DNA of 64,000 bases from Telopea speciosissima (GCF_018873765.1 NC_057925.1:59656970-59720969); one strand, 5' to 3'; shown: positions 12,301-25,458, numbered from the stretch's first letter. The notes: generated by a model from the letters alone, not told the origin. Numbers and translations are program-made.

Positions 12301-15300
12301 CATTTTGTTTTGAACTTTCAGTTTCTTTTTTATTTATCATTTTTTGTGGATGTTCTGGAGGAATCTGTGTTCTTTTGGCATTAGTTTGAGAACAAATCCC
12401 TCGTTTTTGGTCTCAAGTTTGCCCCTTCATGGGTGGTGATCTGCTAGAAATTCAGGCCTTGGAAGGTAGATCATCTTTTTATGAGGCACTAGACCTCGTC
12501 GCGGATCTGATCAATTCATTCCACTAGATGCCGAGATTGACTAATACCGAGTTGGCCAAATTCGGTGTAAATGTGATTCTATGTTATGTTGACTCCAAGG
12601 ATTTAAGGATCAGCCAATCCTTGTCTGGATTGCTCCATGTGTATATGGATCTATGAATGTATATATGAGTCACTAGGATAAGCCAATTCAGATTGATTCC
12701 CATCAGTATTGATTGGGATCAACCTGAACTCTGATCCTGAATATTGCTATTGTTAACTTAGGGTATCAGTACCAGGTTTGGTACCCATAATGCGTTGCAA
12801 GTTTAGGATGGGGTTGGGTTTTATTCCCTCCTACCAGGGTGTACTTGCACCTAAGTATTATGTGTTGTCCTATGTCAATGTAATGTAAGCAATCTTTTAT
12901 GAAGGAGGAGGCTCACCGTCGTGATATTATAGAAGATCCCTAATAAACGATTAAAGCAATTAAGATATCAATATACTCTGAGTTAGTTGAGGACGGAATT
13001 AACTTCTTTTTCAAAGAAGTGCATTATCAATGAAGAGGCTGGAGAGAGAAAGGGGACAGGGACTTCATTAACATTTTATATTAATCTAATGATGTCTTTG
13101 CAGCTCCTTTCAAAGGCTTCAGGAAACAGTAAATAAAAGATCATGTAAAAGTTAGGATAGAGTGAAGCAGTGTGGGCCAGGGGGTGGGTTTTTTATTTTC
13201 CAGAATTGGTGGGGAATGGATTCTCATTTGGTGCACCCTGATGGGTTGTGGTGGGTCTTGGTTTTGAGAAATTAGGATAGGCTTGGAGTAGGGTTTGGTG
13301 AATCCCTTTCTGAACTCACCACATTGTCATCCCTAGTTGTTTCTGACTTGCCATGGTGATTTATAGTTGATGCATTTTTTGTCTATTTTCTATTGTACTG
13401 CTTTCTAATTCCATCAAGATTTTTAGTGGATTATTTAAACATCTTGTATCCTAAACCATCTTTTCTCATCGTGCCTCGTAATCACTCGTATTTGTTGTGT
13501 GGGTGACTGCATGTATTCTTGCGTATAACGTTGAGTGACCTTATTATGTTTAAGGTACATGTTTTTCTCATTCAGCTTTTCACATGCACAACACTTACAG
13601 TATATATTTAAAAACTTCAGCTTTTTTTAGTTTCACATGATCTCTTATTCGTTATCACTAGTACTTTCGTTTTGTTGCCATTTTGCTCTGTAATTGCTCC
13701 TCATCATCCCTCAGGCATGTGGCCCTTGCTATGGTCCTTCAAATGCACAAATCGGAAAAAGGTGGTTCAATGTATTTGTGGTCCTCCTTGTTGTGGTCTC
13801 ATAGGTGGTGTGAGGAATTCCCGTTCCAAAGGATGAACATGACATAAGGCTCCGACTATGGATTTTAATAGAACCATATTGGTTATTCTGGTCTATTAGA
13901 TGGTCTGAACCATTCCCAGTTACACGGGATGACCATAGCAGTAGATCCCCTCTCTGTCCATGCATTTTGATAAAATCATAGGGTTCCTTGTTACAGTAAA
14001 GACAGAAGATGCCTTTGCGAATGTTTTAGTGAAACTTCAACAAGGGTGAGGTCCGGAAAGAAGTTGCTGAGTGTAAATCTCCTGTGTATAATTCTGTATG
14101 AGAAGGGCGTTCCAATTTCCTGAATGTTTCTGCATTAGGCTCAGTTACAGGTGTGGTAGAATACTTGTTGACATAGTAGTGTGATGTACCTGGTATATAG
14201 TTTTGATCTATTTCTAGTCAGAAATGCTCTTAGCTTTTTCTCCAATACTTTATTATTCTTTTTATCATTGCGATGTTATTATTCAATTGTGTGAATGTCT
14301 TTGTTCTTGCTTTTGTTATAATGTTTGACACACGATCTTGTGCGTCATCTCACTCATGTAATGAATCAGGTAGTGGCTTTGTACTCCACTGTTTGCTCTT
14401 AAATTAAGTTGCTTGTGTATTTTTTTCCATAGAGTACAAAAGGTGAAGAGAATATTAAGGATGCCAAAGAAAGCAATTCTTCACCTGCTGAGAGTGGTGC
14501 ATTATGTGAAGAAGTACTTTTAAATCCTAATGTTTTCACTGAGTTTAAGTTGGCTGGAAGTCAAGAGGTGAGTCTTCACAACTTTTCTCTAGGTCCTTAG
14601 TGAGTCTTACTTTATTCTTATATTTCGCCTCTCTGTTCATCAGGAGACAGCTGCAGATGAAGAGAATGTGAGGAAGGTTGGTTTGTATCTTACAGATGTT
14701 GTGCTACCTAAGTTTGTGCAAGATCTTTGCACGCTTGAGGTTTCACCCATGGATGGCCAGACTTTGACAGAAGCACTCCATGCTCATGGAATTAATGTCC
14801 GGTATATTGGAAAGGTAAGCATATCTGAAGATGGTGTCTGTAGATAATCTATTTCTCATTGGAATGTTCTCTTTTTCTCACACTTAATACTATAAAAATA
14901 TATTTGGTGATAATATAATATAATCTATAAAAGATTTCTTGTCTTCCTCTCATTATTGTATCTTGTTCCAGGTGTCTAATATGACCAAACATTTACCACA
15001 TATATGGGATCTCTGTGTTGGTGAGATCATTGTTAGGTCTGCAAAACATATTGTCAAGGTGATCAGCCTGACCTACTTTTACATCTTATGTTCTTTTTTA
15101 TTTTTTTTATTTTTTTAGCAGATAGTGATGTATTGGCTTGAATTTTTACAGTTACTTGTTTATTTGACTTTTGAAGTAACAAAACATAAATGTTGTTATG
15201 CATATGAAAAAAAAGGAAACCTTTTGCAATATTCTTCCTTTCTTCTGTCCATTCAACTGCCGTTGGCGCTGCTATGGTTGCTGTGGCGGTGTTTAAGGGC

Positions 15301-18300
15301 CGGTGGCGGCTTTGCTTGTGTCTTAAGCTGTGTATCTCAGTCTTGGGTCGTATTGTCCAAGGCAGACAAAAAAAAGAAGAAATGTGGCCTATCGGATTGT
15401 ATAGTCTCCATAACCTGTAACACGATGTGTATCGGCCTGATATGACCGATGCATATCTATACTTGGTACACTGCCTAGATGTCTGCTAGCAATTTTGTAC
15501 TAGCCTCTGGTGACATTGATCCTGCTGCTTTATGCATGCTACTTCAACAATGAAGCACTTTGTACCTGATGCATGAGTTGCAGCTGAGTCAGTCTTTGAT
15601 ATTCCTTCCTTTTGGCCCAACCCTCTCCATTATGTGGACATGCTAAACACCCCCTTGGTGGCAGCAGAGAGAGTGAACCTGCATTCTGGTTTCTGATGCT
15701 GGATACCAGACGATTCTCTTCTTTCTTCTTTCTTCTATGCGGATCTTATAGTATGGAAGCTACCCCTCTCTTTCTCTCACACTTAGTTTATAAGCTACTG
15801 CTAGGGCTGTGACTTTTTGGGGGGGGGGGGTTTGGATGGGGGCCAGCCGGGGGGGGGGGTTGCAGTTCTCCAGTTAGCTATTGCCCATCCCAAGGTAAGT
15901 TGGCCTGCTGCCTTGGCCGAGGCTTGGGAGGGCTCAATTGCATAAATAAACACACTAGTGTTTGTATGCATAGAAGAGACTGGATGAAGGGTGGATTACC
16001 AGAGGCCTAAATCCAGGACCAACCTGAAGTACATTCAGGCCATCCAACCCAAGCGAAACCTCCTGTTGGATCAGTTTTGGTTCAGGTTACCCAGCCGAAC
16101 TTGACCGTGTGCGCAACATTGCTTGTCTTCTTTGAAGCTGCATTTGAATCTATTGCTGTGTCAGATTGCTTGGCTACAAGCATATACATTTTTCTGACTA
16201 CATACACTTGTGAATGAAGCTGACTTTGATATTTGGGAATGGGTGGAGGAAAATGCTCGCCTAGCACTGGAGTTGAGTTCCATGAGCATTTTTAATAGTC
16301 TCCATTATTTGCCATATTTTAATTTCTTGCATTTCTGTTACTCAAGGCTTTAGCATTTCTATTTTTTTTTTGGCGATATATTCTGCACAGCTCGTCATCT
16401 AACAAATTTTATATTTTAATATTTTGTTTTTTTTTTGGTTTCTGTATTCATCCCCCCCCAAAAAAATCTTTTGTTTCTCGCTAATGAAGTCACCTTGCAC
16501 CTGTCAAAAATAATCTTGGTCGAGGCACAGTGAACTGTATAAACATGCGTATTTATGTCATTGAAATTTTATCGTTGACGAAGAAAGAACAGAGTTTATC
16601 TTTTCTGAACTCTTGAACTTTATGAGTACATTGGAACAAAGTATGATTTTGAGACTTTCACCCTAAATGGAGAGAGCAAAACCATAATTTCATGTTTGTT
16701 GTAATGATAGGTGACTGATAAGTTTGTGTCTATTTCATGGTTTTGCAGGATATTTTGCGGGAATCTCAAGATCAAGATCTTGGATCGGCAATCTCACATT
16801 TCTTAAATTGTTTCTTTGGAAACTGTCAATCTGGGGGGACAAAAGGTAGTGCTAACAGTATGCAATCCAGAACTCAAAAGAAGGTATGTGAGACAAATAT
16901 CTGATGTTACCTTGTTTTATTTAGTCGTTCCATATTTGTGATTATAGGTAGTTTTGAATTGTTATCCCATTTCTCTCTCTTTTTTTTTTGACATCGTATG
17001 AATTTAACTGCATGATTACAAATTGAGTGTCATGTTGTTCTGAGCAGCTTTTCCGTTTTAGTTGCTTGTTTCCTTGATCAATGTAATATATATAGATTCA
17101 CCCATAGCAGATACAAAGGCAGGCTATGAAGTAGAGCTAAAGTGGTAAAAGCAGCATAGAGATATTTATTTTGTAGACTCACTTATAGTCTCGTTCAGCA
17201 AATTTATTTTTTTTTAATTCGTGAACTCTCACTTGGTGCTCACCGTTCGTAGACTCTCTCTCTCTCTCTATATATATAAATTCACTCATAGCAGATACAA
17301 AGGCAGGCTATGAAGTAGAGCTGAAGTGGTAAAAGCAGCATAGAGATATTTATTTCGTAGAGTCACGTATGGTCTCGGTCAGCAATTATTTTTTTTTAAT
17401 TTGTGAACTCTCACTTGGTGCTCATCGTTCGTAGACTCTATCGACCCTGGAATGGTCAGACTTACAAGCACCGGTCTGGTACTCTTACATGACTTGGTCT
17501 GCTCCTACTTCCGGAATGACTATATATATATATAATACTGCGTAGGCCCTCTTAGGAAGGGCCAGGTAGATTCATGATTGGATGTGGGAAAAAAGCTACT
17601 CTTGGAACATTTAGCTCTAGAAAAACTTCAATCCTACATAATGTAAGGAAAACAAGTTCTGAATTTGTTTACCACTGTTTTTTATGGAAAGAATTGGTGA
17701 TGTTTGTAGCATATTTTTCTAATTTGTGAAATGATAAATACATTGTCATATGATGATTAGTGCAAAGGTTGTGCTGTCTATGTATTGGTCATTGTTCCCC
17801 TCCCCTTCTCCCTAATTTAAAATTGTCCTTGTTCCCATCCCCTCTTCCCTAATTTAAAATTGTCCTAGCGGTTAACCTCTGGCTATAACTATATTAGGAC
17901 CAAGCAAGCCAGCAAGCTTCGAGCAAGTCTTCTAAAGGGCATGCAAGGTTGAAAAGTGCAGCATATGCGAGGAAAAATCAATCACCATATTTGCATATTA
18001 ACTCAGATGGTCTATGGACTGATATTGTGGATTTTGCAAAATTTAAATATCAGGTATCATCAAGCACGATGGAATCATTGTCCGAATTATCTATTCATAC
18101 TTTATGCTGTCTTTTAATAAAAATTTCATTCATGTAGTTTGAATTGCCAGAGGATGCAAGATTGCGCGTGAAAAAAGTCTCAGTTTTTCGCAATCTGTGC
18201 CAAAAGGTGAGTTTAATTTCCTCATGTCAGCAGGCTGTCAACTGTCATCTGATGATACTTCTACCAATATGTAATGAAGTGAACACTTGATCTTTGACAT

Positions 18301-21300
18301 TGATTTTCCCCTCCACACCCCCCAAAAAAACGAAAGTTATTTGGGTATTCTGCTATCTTGATATATTTCCATCTTAAATATGGTGTTTATGTGCCAGCAT
18401 TGGTTTCAAACTGTTACCTATTTCCTGACTAATTGCAGATGCATTAAAAGCTATATTGTGTCTACCATTCTATACGTAATATTATGTAGCTTGATGCTAA
18501 TCTCGCAATCTATAGATAAAATTATGTACCTTGATGCTAACTTCTGCAGTTATGTTGGAAAGGCCATCTATGAATGCTATGTATTTGTCACACTGATTTA
18601 GGCTGCAAGGCAATGCTTCATTTGCTTCATAGCCTACTAAGAGGGGATGTTATAGAGAGTTCAAATTTTATGAGATGGTACAAGTGATTCTGTATGCTGG
18701 ATTATTCAGTTTAGGGATGTGACAGGCTAGGGTTTAATGCATGTTGGATTATTCAGGTTAGGGTTGTGACAAGGCTAGGGTTTTAATGCATGTCTGTTGT
18801 CAAAAAGATTATAACAGGCATCATAGTTTATATTTGCCTCATAAGGGACGGCCGGGCTATTTTGACAACTGGGCCAGCCTTCTAACTTGAATTATGATTC
18901 TGAATAACAGAAAAAAAGGGAAATTCTCACAGCCCAAATAGGTTAATTATTTGGTACACTTGCTTCTCTCTTGTATTGACTCCATGATGAATAAGAGATA
19001 AGGTGAAGAGCTCCTACTCCATGGTGAATAAGAGATTGGTGAAGAGCTCCTACTTCTCTTATGAGGAGGTAAAATTAGATCTTCTAGAAGCTGCCCTGCA
19101 TTAATACACAATGAAAGATGCTCTCCACTAAATTTGTATCATGAGTGAAGTTCATATCTCACTGCTCGTTTCTCAAGGATTTAATCTCATGTGATCTTAG
19201 AAAGATAGTTGAGGGGCTGGAGGGAGTAAACATGTATATCTTCAATTCTTTACATGATTCAAGTAACAAATTCTCATGAATATACTTCAGTCTCTATTTT
19301 TGTTTAACATTTTAACAATGCCATGGATTCCTTACTTTATGAATACCAAAAGAGACCCGGTCAAGCTTGTAAGAGTGATGTATATGGTTTGATGTATCTT
19401 AAAAGAAAATAGTTGAAGTGTTTGGATTCTCCAAAGAACTGCAGTTTATAGAAGTATATGGACATTATATCATTAGTTTCTTGTCATGGGCATCCTGATT
19501 TGTCAATGAACTTTTGGTTAAAAATTTAAGAAATTCATTGGTTGAATAGTCGTTGTAAGTAAGTTAAGAAAGTCCTTTGGCAGTCCATTGGTTTACCAAT
19601 GAGCCGGTTTTGAGTTTTTTTTTCCAAAAGAAAGAGACATGTCCAAACTTATAGAAGTATTTCTGTTGGTATGAAGTTTATTCCCTCGTATTCTGCCAAC
19701 TAAGTTGAATATTTGGGCTTATGTTCCTTGAGTATTAGTTTTTCATTTTTTATAGACAATGTTATAAATGATTGAGATTGTGAGGAGCTGTCTTGAAATG
19801 GTAGTAGCCTCACTGTTATTATGTTTAGCTGTGGTGCTGTATTATGTTCTGTATTGAACTTGAACTTGATCTTCCTAAACAGGTAGGCATAACAATTGCA
19901 GCTCGCAAATATGATCTTGATTCAGCAACACCCTTTCAAGTATCAGATATCTTGAATCTCCAACCTGTAGTAAAGCATTCAGTTCCAGTATGTTCAGAAG
20001 CCAGGGATCTTGTGGAAACAGGAAAGATCCGATTGGCTGAGGTATGCAATCTGCTTCACATTATTCAAGCCTAAACGTATATGATATTTGAACTGCATGT
20101 GTTATATATTTCTTTTATCAAATAATTAGAAGAAAAATACAAATTCTCTCCCTAAGCAGTTTCATTTTTATTGTTTTCCAGGGACTGCTTACCGAAGCTT
20201 TCGCATTATTTTCTGAAGCTTTTTCTATACTTCAGCAAGTATGATCTTTTCCATTTATGTACACTATTGGATTTTTCAATGTGTTTATTATTTTTCTTGC
20301 CCTTGATTTTGAGTTTTGATGTTTGCTTAATTATTGGTTGCAGGTTACTGGTCCCATGCATCGAGAGGTGGCTAACTGCTGTCGGTAATAGTCATTTCCT
20401 CAGCCAGCTCTTTCCTCCTTAATCTCAATTTGCGATCTTTGTGAATGACATCTACGGTGTATAAATCATAAATGTTCTTTTTCAGATAGATATTCCAGAA
20501 ATAAGCTCAAGATAATTGCTGCAGTTTATGCTTGGTATTTATACATAATCAACTATGGAAAAACAATGAATTTCTCATGATTCCTGTGTCTTGATACTTT
20601 AGAATCTGTATTCTCGTCATGGAGACACTGGGGAAACCTGACTATAAAATTCTTCAATCATGATTACACATATTTAACTATTGAAAACAATGAATTTCAT
20701 ATTGTTACAGTAATTTAATATTTAACTAACAAGTCTGTATTTTGCCATGTGAAACATTAAAATTGCAAAAGTGTTATGAAGTAAGGACTGGGAAACTAGT
20801 TAGGCTGTAACTTTATGACTGAACCATGTGATGATATCGTAATGACTGAACCGTGTGATGAAATCGTAATGACTGAACCATGTAATGAACTAGGAGTACG
20901 GCAAAGAATTGAACTGCCTGTGCTAAATTTCTAAAACTCCAAATGTTTGGACTTTGGAGTTTCATTGGAGTACAAAATAATGTGGGGGCTGGGGTGTTGA
21001 ATGCATGGACATATTAGAAAAGGGATGGGAGAGGGATCGAACCGATCCCAACTGAATCAGTAGGGTAGATCATCTACAGGCCGATTCTAGGGTTTGCCAG
21101 ACCGATTTTGGCCGATTCCAATCTGGATCCTGATTCTGGGTTATTAAACCCTGAATGGGAGTAAAATTGACCAATCTGAAATGTTGTCTAATTGGTAATT
21201 TGAGAGTGTGTTTAAAGAACATGCAAAAGGAGGGATGTGTAGGGGGAGAGAATGGAGGCTCCTGGTATTATTCTGATACCATGGCCTTTGAGGGTTTAAT

Positions 21301-23099
21301 CAAACGTAAAGGGTGTTGAAAGATCTACATGAAAAAGTTGGTCATGATGTTTTATGTTTAAATTTTCAGGTACCTTGCAATGGTTCTTTATCATGCTGGA
21401 GACATGGCAGGAGCAATCATGCAGCAGCATAAAGAGCTTATCATTAATGAGCGTTGCCTTGGTTTGGATCACCCTGATACAGCTCACAGGCACTCAACTG
21501 ATTACCATTTTCTTCTGCTCCTTTTTTGATTGCTCAGTGGCTTACTTTATCCATGATTGCCTGATTGCAGCTATGGCAACATGGCTCTTTTCTACCATGG
21601 CCTCAACCAAACGGAGCTTGCTCTGAGGCACATGTCCCGAACATTGCTCTTGCTAAGTTTATCCTGTGGCCCAGACCATCCCGATGTTGCTGCTACCTTC
21701 ATAAATGTTGCAATGATGTACCAGGACATTGGAAAGATGAATATAGCTCTTCGTTATTTGCAAGAAGCTTTAAAAAAGAATGAGCGGCTTCTAGGCGAGG
21801 AACACATTCAAACTGCTGTATGCTACCATGCTCTTGCCATTGCATTCAACTGTATGGGTGCCTACAAACTCTCACTCCAGGCATGTATCATGTCCTTGTT
21901 ACTGTATTTGGTGGTGTATCAGGTGGGATTTATTTATGAAGCCAGAAAAATGATATTTTTTTTTTGCGGAAACAACCCTTTGGTGTGACAGCATGAAAAA
22001 AAGACATACGATATACTTGTTAAGCAACTAGGGGAGGAAGATTCAAGGACACGTGACTCACAGAACTGGATAAAAACCTTTAAAATGCGTGAACTTCAGG
22101 TAAATGCTGGTTGTGGTAATGAGTGCTGGAACTGAAGTGCTTGGGCTTCATATTTTCCCTCAAATGTTTTTAAACTCTAATCTGATGGAGCTTTCTTCTG
22201 GTAGGTTAATGCGCAGAAACAGAAAGGGCAAGCAGTGAATGCTGCCTCTGCTCAGAAGGCTCTTGATATCTTAAAGGTATTTCTGGAACCATTTAATGGA
22301 AATATTAGGTTTAATTTTTCCCTTGTTAAACCTCATTAATGTAAACCCATAAAGATTTCCCACAAGCATAAGAACTTATATTAACTCTATCCGTCAATGC
22401 ATTCTTATCTGAAGGTGTTTTGCCTTCTGCTTTTACGGGAATTTTATTTTTTATTTTTTTAGAGGGGAAGGGGGGGGGGGGGGAAGGGATGGCTAGATAT
22501 TTGTAGATGAGCTCTGCTTATAAGATCCAGGAAAAAGTTTTCAACTTATCCAAATGATATTATTTTGTTTTGTGGACGTCTCTTTCTATCTTGGTATTGA
22601 TCCAGGATATCCTCCGTAATATTTTCCATGACAGGCCCATCCTGACCTCATACAGGCATTCCAGTCTGCTACCACTGCAGGGTCTGGAAATGCTGGTGCA
22701 TCAGTCAATAAATCCCTTAGTGCAGCAATTATTGGTGAGAACCTTCCTCGAGGAAGGGGAGTTGATGAGCGGGCTGCCCGCGCAGCTGCAGAGGTGAGGA
22801 AGAAAGCTGCAGCTAGGGGTCTCCTTGTGCGTCCACATGGTGTCCCTGTACAAGCTTTACCACCACTTACACAACTCCTCAACATAATCAATTCAGGGAT
22901 GACCCCTGAAGTTCCAAACAGTGGACAATCAGAAGAGCCAAAGCCAGAGGTTGATAGCCCCAAGGAAAATGGCGAGGGAGATGCTGTAGGAAATGGCTCC
23001 ATTGCAGTCCAACAAGATGGGGCTCCAATTGGATTAGGCACGGGGTTAGCTACATTGGATTCCAAGAAGCAGAAGACCAAACCAAAAGATACAAATTGA
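3301..23099 (+). CDS. FMT: CLU / FRIENDLY clustered-mitochondria protein (3' part, 21 exons, 5' end outside window)
   Basis: Homologue of plant FRIENDLY (FMT), a large cytosolic protein needed for normal mitochondrial distribution and intermitochondrial association; animal CLUH also binds mRNAs for mitochondrial proteins. Exons read by splice sites and frame: 3301-3436, 3593-3721, 7341-7734, 8572-8676, 10338-10456, 11744-11852, 11943-12164, 14433-14567, 14644-14814, 14972-15058, 16749-16883, 17898-18053, 18138-18206, 19883-20041, 20182-20238, 20344-20384, 21370-21489, 21571-21880, 21992-22099, 22205-22276, 22635-23099 (stop TGA). They join without a frame break, about 3.3 kb of coding sequence. 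The first six exons give the CLU domain ([47 protein letters not shown]). Exons 9-11 give the eIF3-p135-like part ([20 protein letters not shown]). Exons 15-19 give the TPR region ([35 protein letters not shown]). The tail is basic and low-complexity ([17 protein letters not shown]). Arabidopsis FRIENDLY is about 1,400 residues, so some 300 N-terminal residues lie upstream. Exon 7 is the least certain. Confidence 0.95.
3722..7340. other. 3.6-kb CLU intron with transposon debris and short tandem duplications
   Basis: Large intron between exons 2 and 3. It contains short direct duplications: a segment around 'cccgatcttcacaatgcaaggag' at about 5515-5577 (two copies about 43 bp apart) and 'accttgatattactcacaaggca' at about 5604-5650 (two copies). 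The 4140-6410 stretch looks like old non-autonomous transposon sequence, but I could not fix its ends or family. No exon-like coding stretch fits the CLU protein here. Confidence 0.5.
7881..8053 (-). mobile_element. Au-type SINE in a CLU intron
   Basis: About 173 bp with the hallmarks of the plant Au SINE family in reverse orientation. The run 'aaaaaaaagggtgtaccc' is the complement of the family's T-rich 3' end. The words 'cacgaggctccc' and 'ggtcataatgtacgcagcc' are characteristic. 'tttgaacccgtgtc' is the complement of a tRNA-like B box. It is flanked by the 14-bp direct repeat TCTTTTGTCTACAT (7867-7880 and 8054-8067), the target duplication. It lies between CLU exons 3 and 4. Confidence 0.9.
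8677..10337. other. CLU intron 4, no gene seen
   Basis: AT-rich intron of 1.66 kb. The segment around 9100-9440 resembles the debris of the earlier 3.6-kb intron (words such as 'aattctgcatca'). No conserved coding or RNA feature was recognised. Confidence 0.5.
10457..11743. other. CLU intron 5, no gene seen
   Basis: Intron of 1.29 kb ending in a long pyrimidine tract and CAG before the exon encoding [13 protein letters not shown]. Nothing else recognised. Confidence 0.5.
12165..14432. other. CLU intron 7, no gene seen
   Basis: Intron of 2.27 kb. It is unique-looking AT-rich sequence with no open reading frame resembling a known protein and no tRNA-like structure noticed. Confidence 0.5.
15059..16748. 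other. CLU intron 10 with G-rich homopolymers
   Basis: Intron of 1.69 kb. It holds two runs of G at about 15821-15830 and 15850-15859 and several T runs. No gene, SINE or clear inverted repeat was recognised. Confidence 0.5.
17097..17445 (+). repeat. Two-copy direct tandem repeat, period about 184 bp, in CLU intron 11
   Basis: The segment starting 'ttcacccatagcagatacaa' (17097) recurs at 17281 ('ttcactcatagcagatacaa'). It includes the same 'gaactctcacttggtgctca' block near the end of both copies. A short CT/TA microsatellite separates them. Non-coding, inside the intron before exon 12. Confidence 0.85.
18207..19882. other. CLU intron 13, no gene seen
   Basis: Intron of 1.68 kb. A short near-duplicate occurs around 18700-18790 ('gattattcag..tagggttgtgac' repeated once). 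Otherwise unique AT-rich sequence. Confidence 0.5.
20385..21369. other. CLU intron 16 with a small triplicated motif
   Basis: Intron of 985 bp. A roughly 29-bp word 'actgaaccatgtgatgatatcgtaatg' occurs about three times with small changes at 20815-20890. The stretch around 21030-21150 contains 'gattcc' and 'ccgatt' words of the degenerate repeat type common elsewhere in the window. Confidence 0.5.
21490..21570 (+). other. GC-AG intron in the CLU gene
   Basis: The exon ends in CACAG and the intron starts GCACTC, not GT. It ends TTGCAG before CTATGGC. Joining across it gives the conserved run [12 protein letters not shown] without a frame break. No usable GT donor lies nearby that keeps those residues. 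Confidence 0.85.
21881..21991 (+). other. Second GC-AG intron, directly after the next exon
   Basis: The exon ends CTCCAG and the intron starts GCATGT; it ends GTGACAG before CATGAAAAAAAG. The join reads [14 protein letters not shown], as expected for CLU proteins. Using the GT four bases further in would shift the frame into a TGA. Confidence 0.87.
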
Positions 23100-25458
23100 A
23101 ATCTGTGGAGTCTATTGCACAAGCATCCTGGTTCAAGTTTTGGTTCGTTAGGTGAGTTTGGTATTTATTCTGCCATTTTTTTCCATCCAGCTACCATTCT
23201 TCGTCAAATAGAGCAGTAATCAACTATATTTTTTCGACTTTCGGTGATCCTTAACTGTTGCATTATGTATGGGAAGGTGTCCATGTCCATCTTGTATTTC
23301 ATTTTCTTTATGATCTTTACCCTCAAGTTCAAATGCTTTGGGTCCAAAAGGGATCCAGTAAATTTCCTGTGCAAGAAGGTAAATTGTTGCTTGCATAGGT
23401 GGAAGTTTATTAATAATAATCTCCATCCAGCTAGTATACCTAGTCATAGTTGTATGCTTTACCGCCAGTCATTGTTTGACTATAATTCTCAATCTTTAAT
23501 AGAATTTGATTTCAATCAAGGGCTTCTCTGTCAATCTATTTATTTGAGAATAATTACTAATGTTTGTCTCACTGGAGTTATTTTTGTTATCGTAAGGTTT
23601 CAAGAATTGGGATTGGATTGCCAATCTGGATTCCGGTTGATCGGGCTCATCTAAATATCAAATCCTTGTATAGAAAAAAAGCTATATTTCAATAATGGGC
23701 AAAAGATCTCTACTTGGTTGCATGGTCTCTACACAAGCGTCTGGGCCAATGGGTGAGCATGTATTGGAATCTACCCATGGGGCATAGGTGTCATCTCACA
23801 GTGCCCTCTAAAAAAAACCACCAAGTAGAGATCTTTTTCCCTTCAATAATATATTGATTGTGTACCGAATCTAATCTGGTCTGGATCGGAATTGGTCAAA
23901 TCCCGGTGTATGCATCTCAGTTGAAATCACTGACTGAAATGGACCGAAGTATGTGTTACATAGAACTGAAAATTTCCACGTAAAGCATCTAGTTCGTTTT
24001 GTGGGTTGTTCGACTGAAACGAAACGAAATTGGCAACTAAAAAGAGCATTTGGATGGTATCAAAATTGGAAACAATGTTTAACTTTTTCTTGTTTAGATT
24101 TTGAACACAAATATGAATCTGGACATAGTTGTTCTCTTAGAATTTGAAAAACCATGAACAGTGTATACGTCCACCTCAATTTGTTTTCCTATAGATTCAA
24201 TCAGACAATGATAAGTTCAAGCCTTAAGGTGGCTCCATCAGGCATGGCTGTTTTGATGGCATGGCAAAGATTGCATTGCGGCTGTTCTTGACTACCAATG
24301 TTTCTCAAAACTAAAGAAAAATTTGCCGTTCTTCCCTGAACAAAACTCCCGTTCTTCATCAACTCGGGCTTCATTTGAAATCTTTAAATAATGAACCAAA
24401 GCATCTCTTTAATCCTCTCGATGGAACCTAGGGGGAGAAAAAACAGGGAACAGTAGGTTGCCTTCAATTTCCACTTACCATTGATTAGGCATATGTTTCA
24501 ATACAAGCATGGGGAGGAGTAGGATAAAGATCCTCTCCAATTCTTTATCCCTTTCTCTCTCACATCAATGCGATAAGGCCATAAGGGTGGTTAGCACTTT
24601 GACTCTAGACTCTGTCCTATTGGGTTTACCTCGTAAAGGTGGTACCTTCACCAGATCAGAGCCATCAGACTTTTGAAAATGGGTCAGAACCAATAAGGCA
24701 CACGTTACATTTATATATACGTTACATATATATATATAAAATAATGAAGAAAAGTTATCTGAGAGGTAGTGTAGTGTCCACACCTATATACACACTGGGG
24801 GTGAAATGATTGACTCACCCCCAATGAAAGGTGGAAATACCACCTGTCATGATACTTTCGTGCGTATTCTCATTGGTCCACACACACATGTAAGGGTCAC
24901 ACTCCTCCATAGAGAACGGTCTCTCATATAAAATATGGGTAGGACATCGGTGTCTAGGTCTATAGCGCTTGTGCACCAATGCATGCCAATGAGAGCACAA
25001 ACAAAGACATCAACACAGATGCCATATTTTGTTTTCATGGGAGAAAGAATGGTACTTTTACACACTTCTGTGTCTGGTGGCTCCTAGGTAACATTTTTGT
25101 TTTTTTTCTCCCGAAGTAATCCTTCAAGCAAATCGGAGTTAAAACATTACAGAAGAAAAGCATTAGAAGCAAAAGAGAAAGACTTCATATTATCATAAAC
25201 CATGCAACTTCCTTTATTCACCTATTTTCCACAAACTCTCGTGCACCGCACGTATGTATACATTACATTAATACTCGTAACTAATTAATTTATTGGATCA
25301 AGAAACCCTATCACCACAACCTTATCTATAATAGTAGAACCCATCTGAGTTCTGACCCCACGGTCCCACCAAAAAGAACTGACGGTGGCTAACCAATGGT
25401 TGTTACACATTTCTATGTCTCTTGTAACACCCAATAAATACAATACCTAAATACCATA
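23100..25458. other. CLU 3' UTR and intergenic spacer before the PGIP cluster
   Basis: Begins with the CLU 3' untranslated region. A GTGAGT donor-like site at about 23152 could start a 3'-UTR intron, but I could not place its acceptor. A MITE lies at 23697-23841. The rest is AT-rich, with no coding sequence I recognise. The stretch 24700-24740 is TA-rich. Confidence 0.55.
23697..23841. mobile_element. MITE with 9-bp target duplication (Mutator-type size)
   Basis: A 145-bp segment starts GGGCAAAAGATCTCTACTTGG and ends in its near-perfect reverse complement (ccaagtagagatctttttccc). The 9-mer TTCAATAAT flanks it exactly (23688-23696 and 23842-23850). The 9-bp duplication suggests mobilisation by a Mutator-like transposase. 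It lies about 600 bp downstream of the CLU stop codon. Confidence 0.9.

Noticed and set aside
22586-23122. A 178-codon minus-strand open frame over the last CLU exon
   Set aside because: It lies antisense to a clearly conserved coding exon, has no family resemblance and is explained by the codon pattern of the sense strand.
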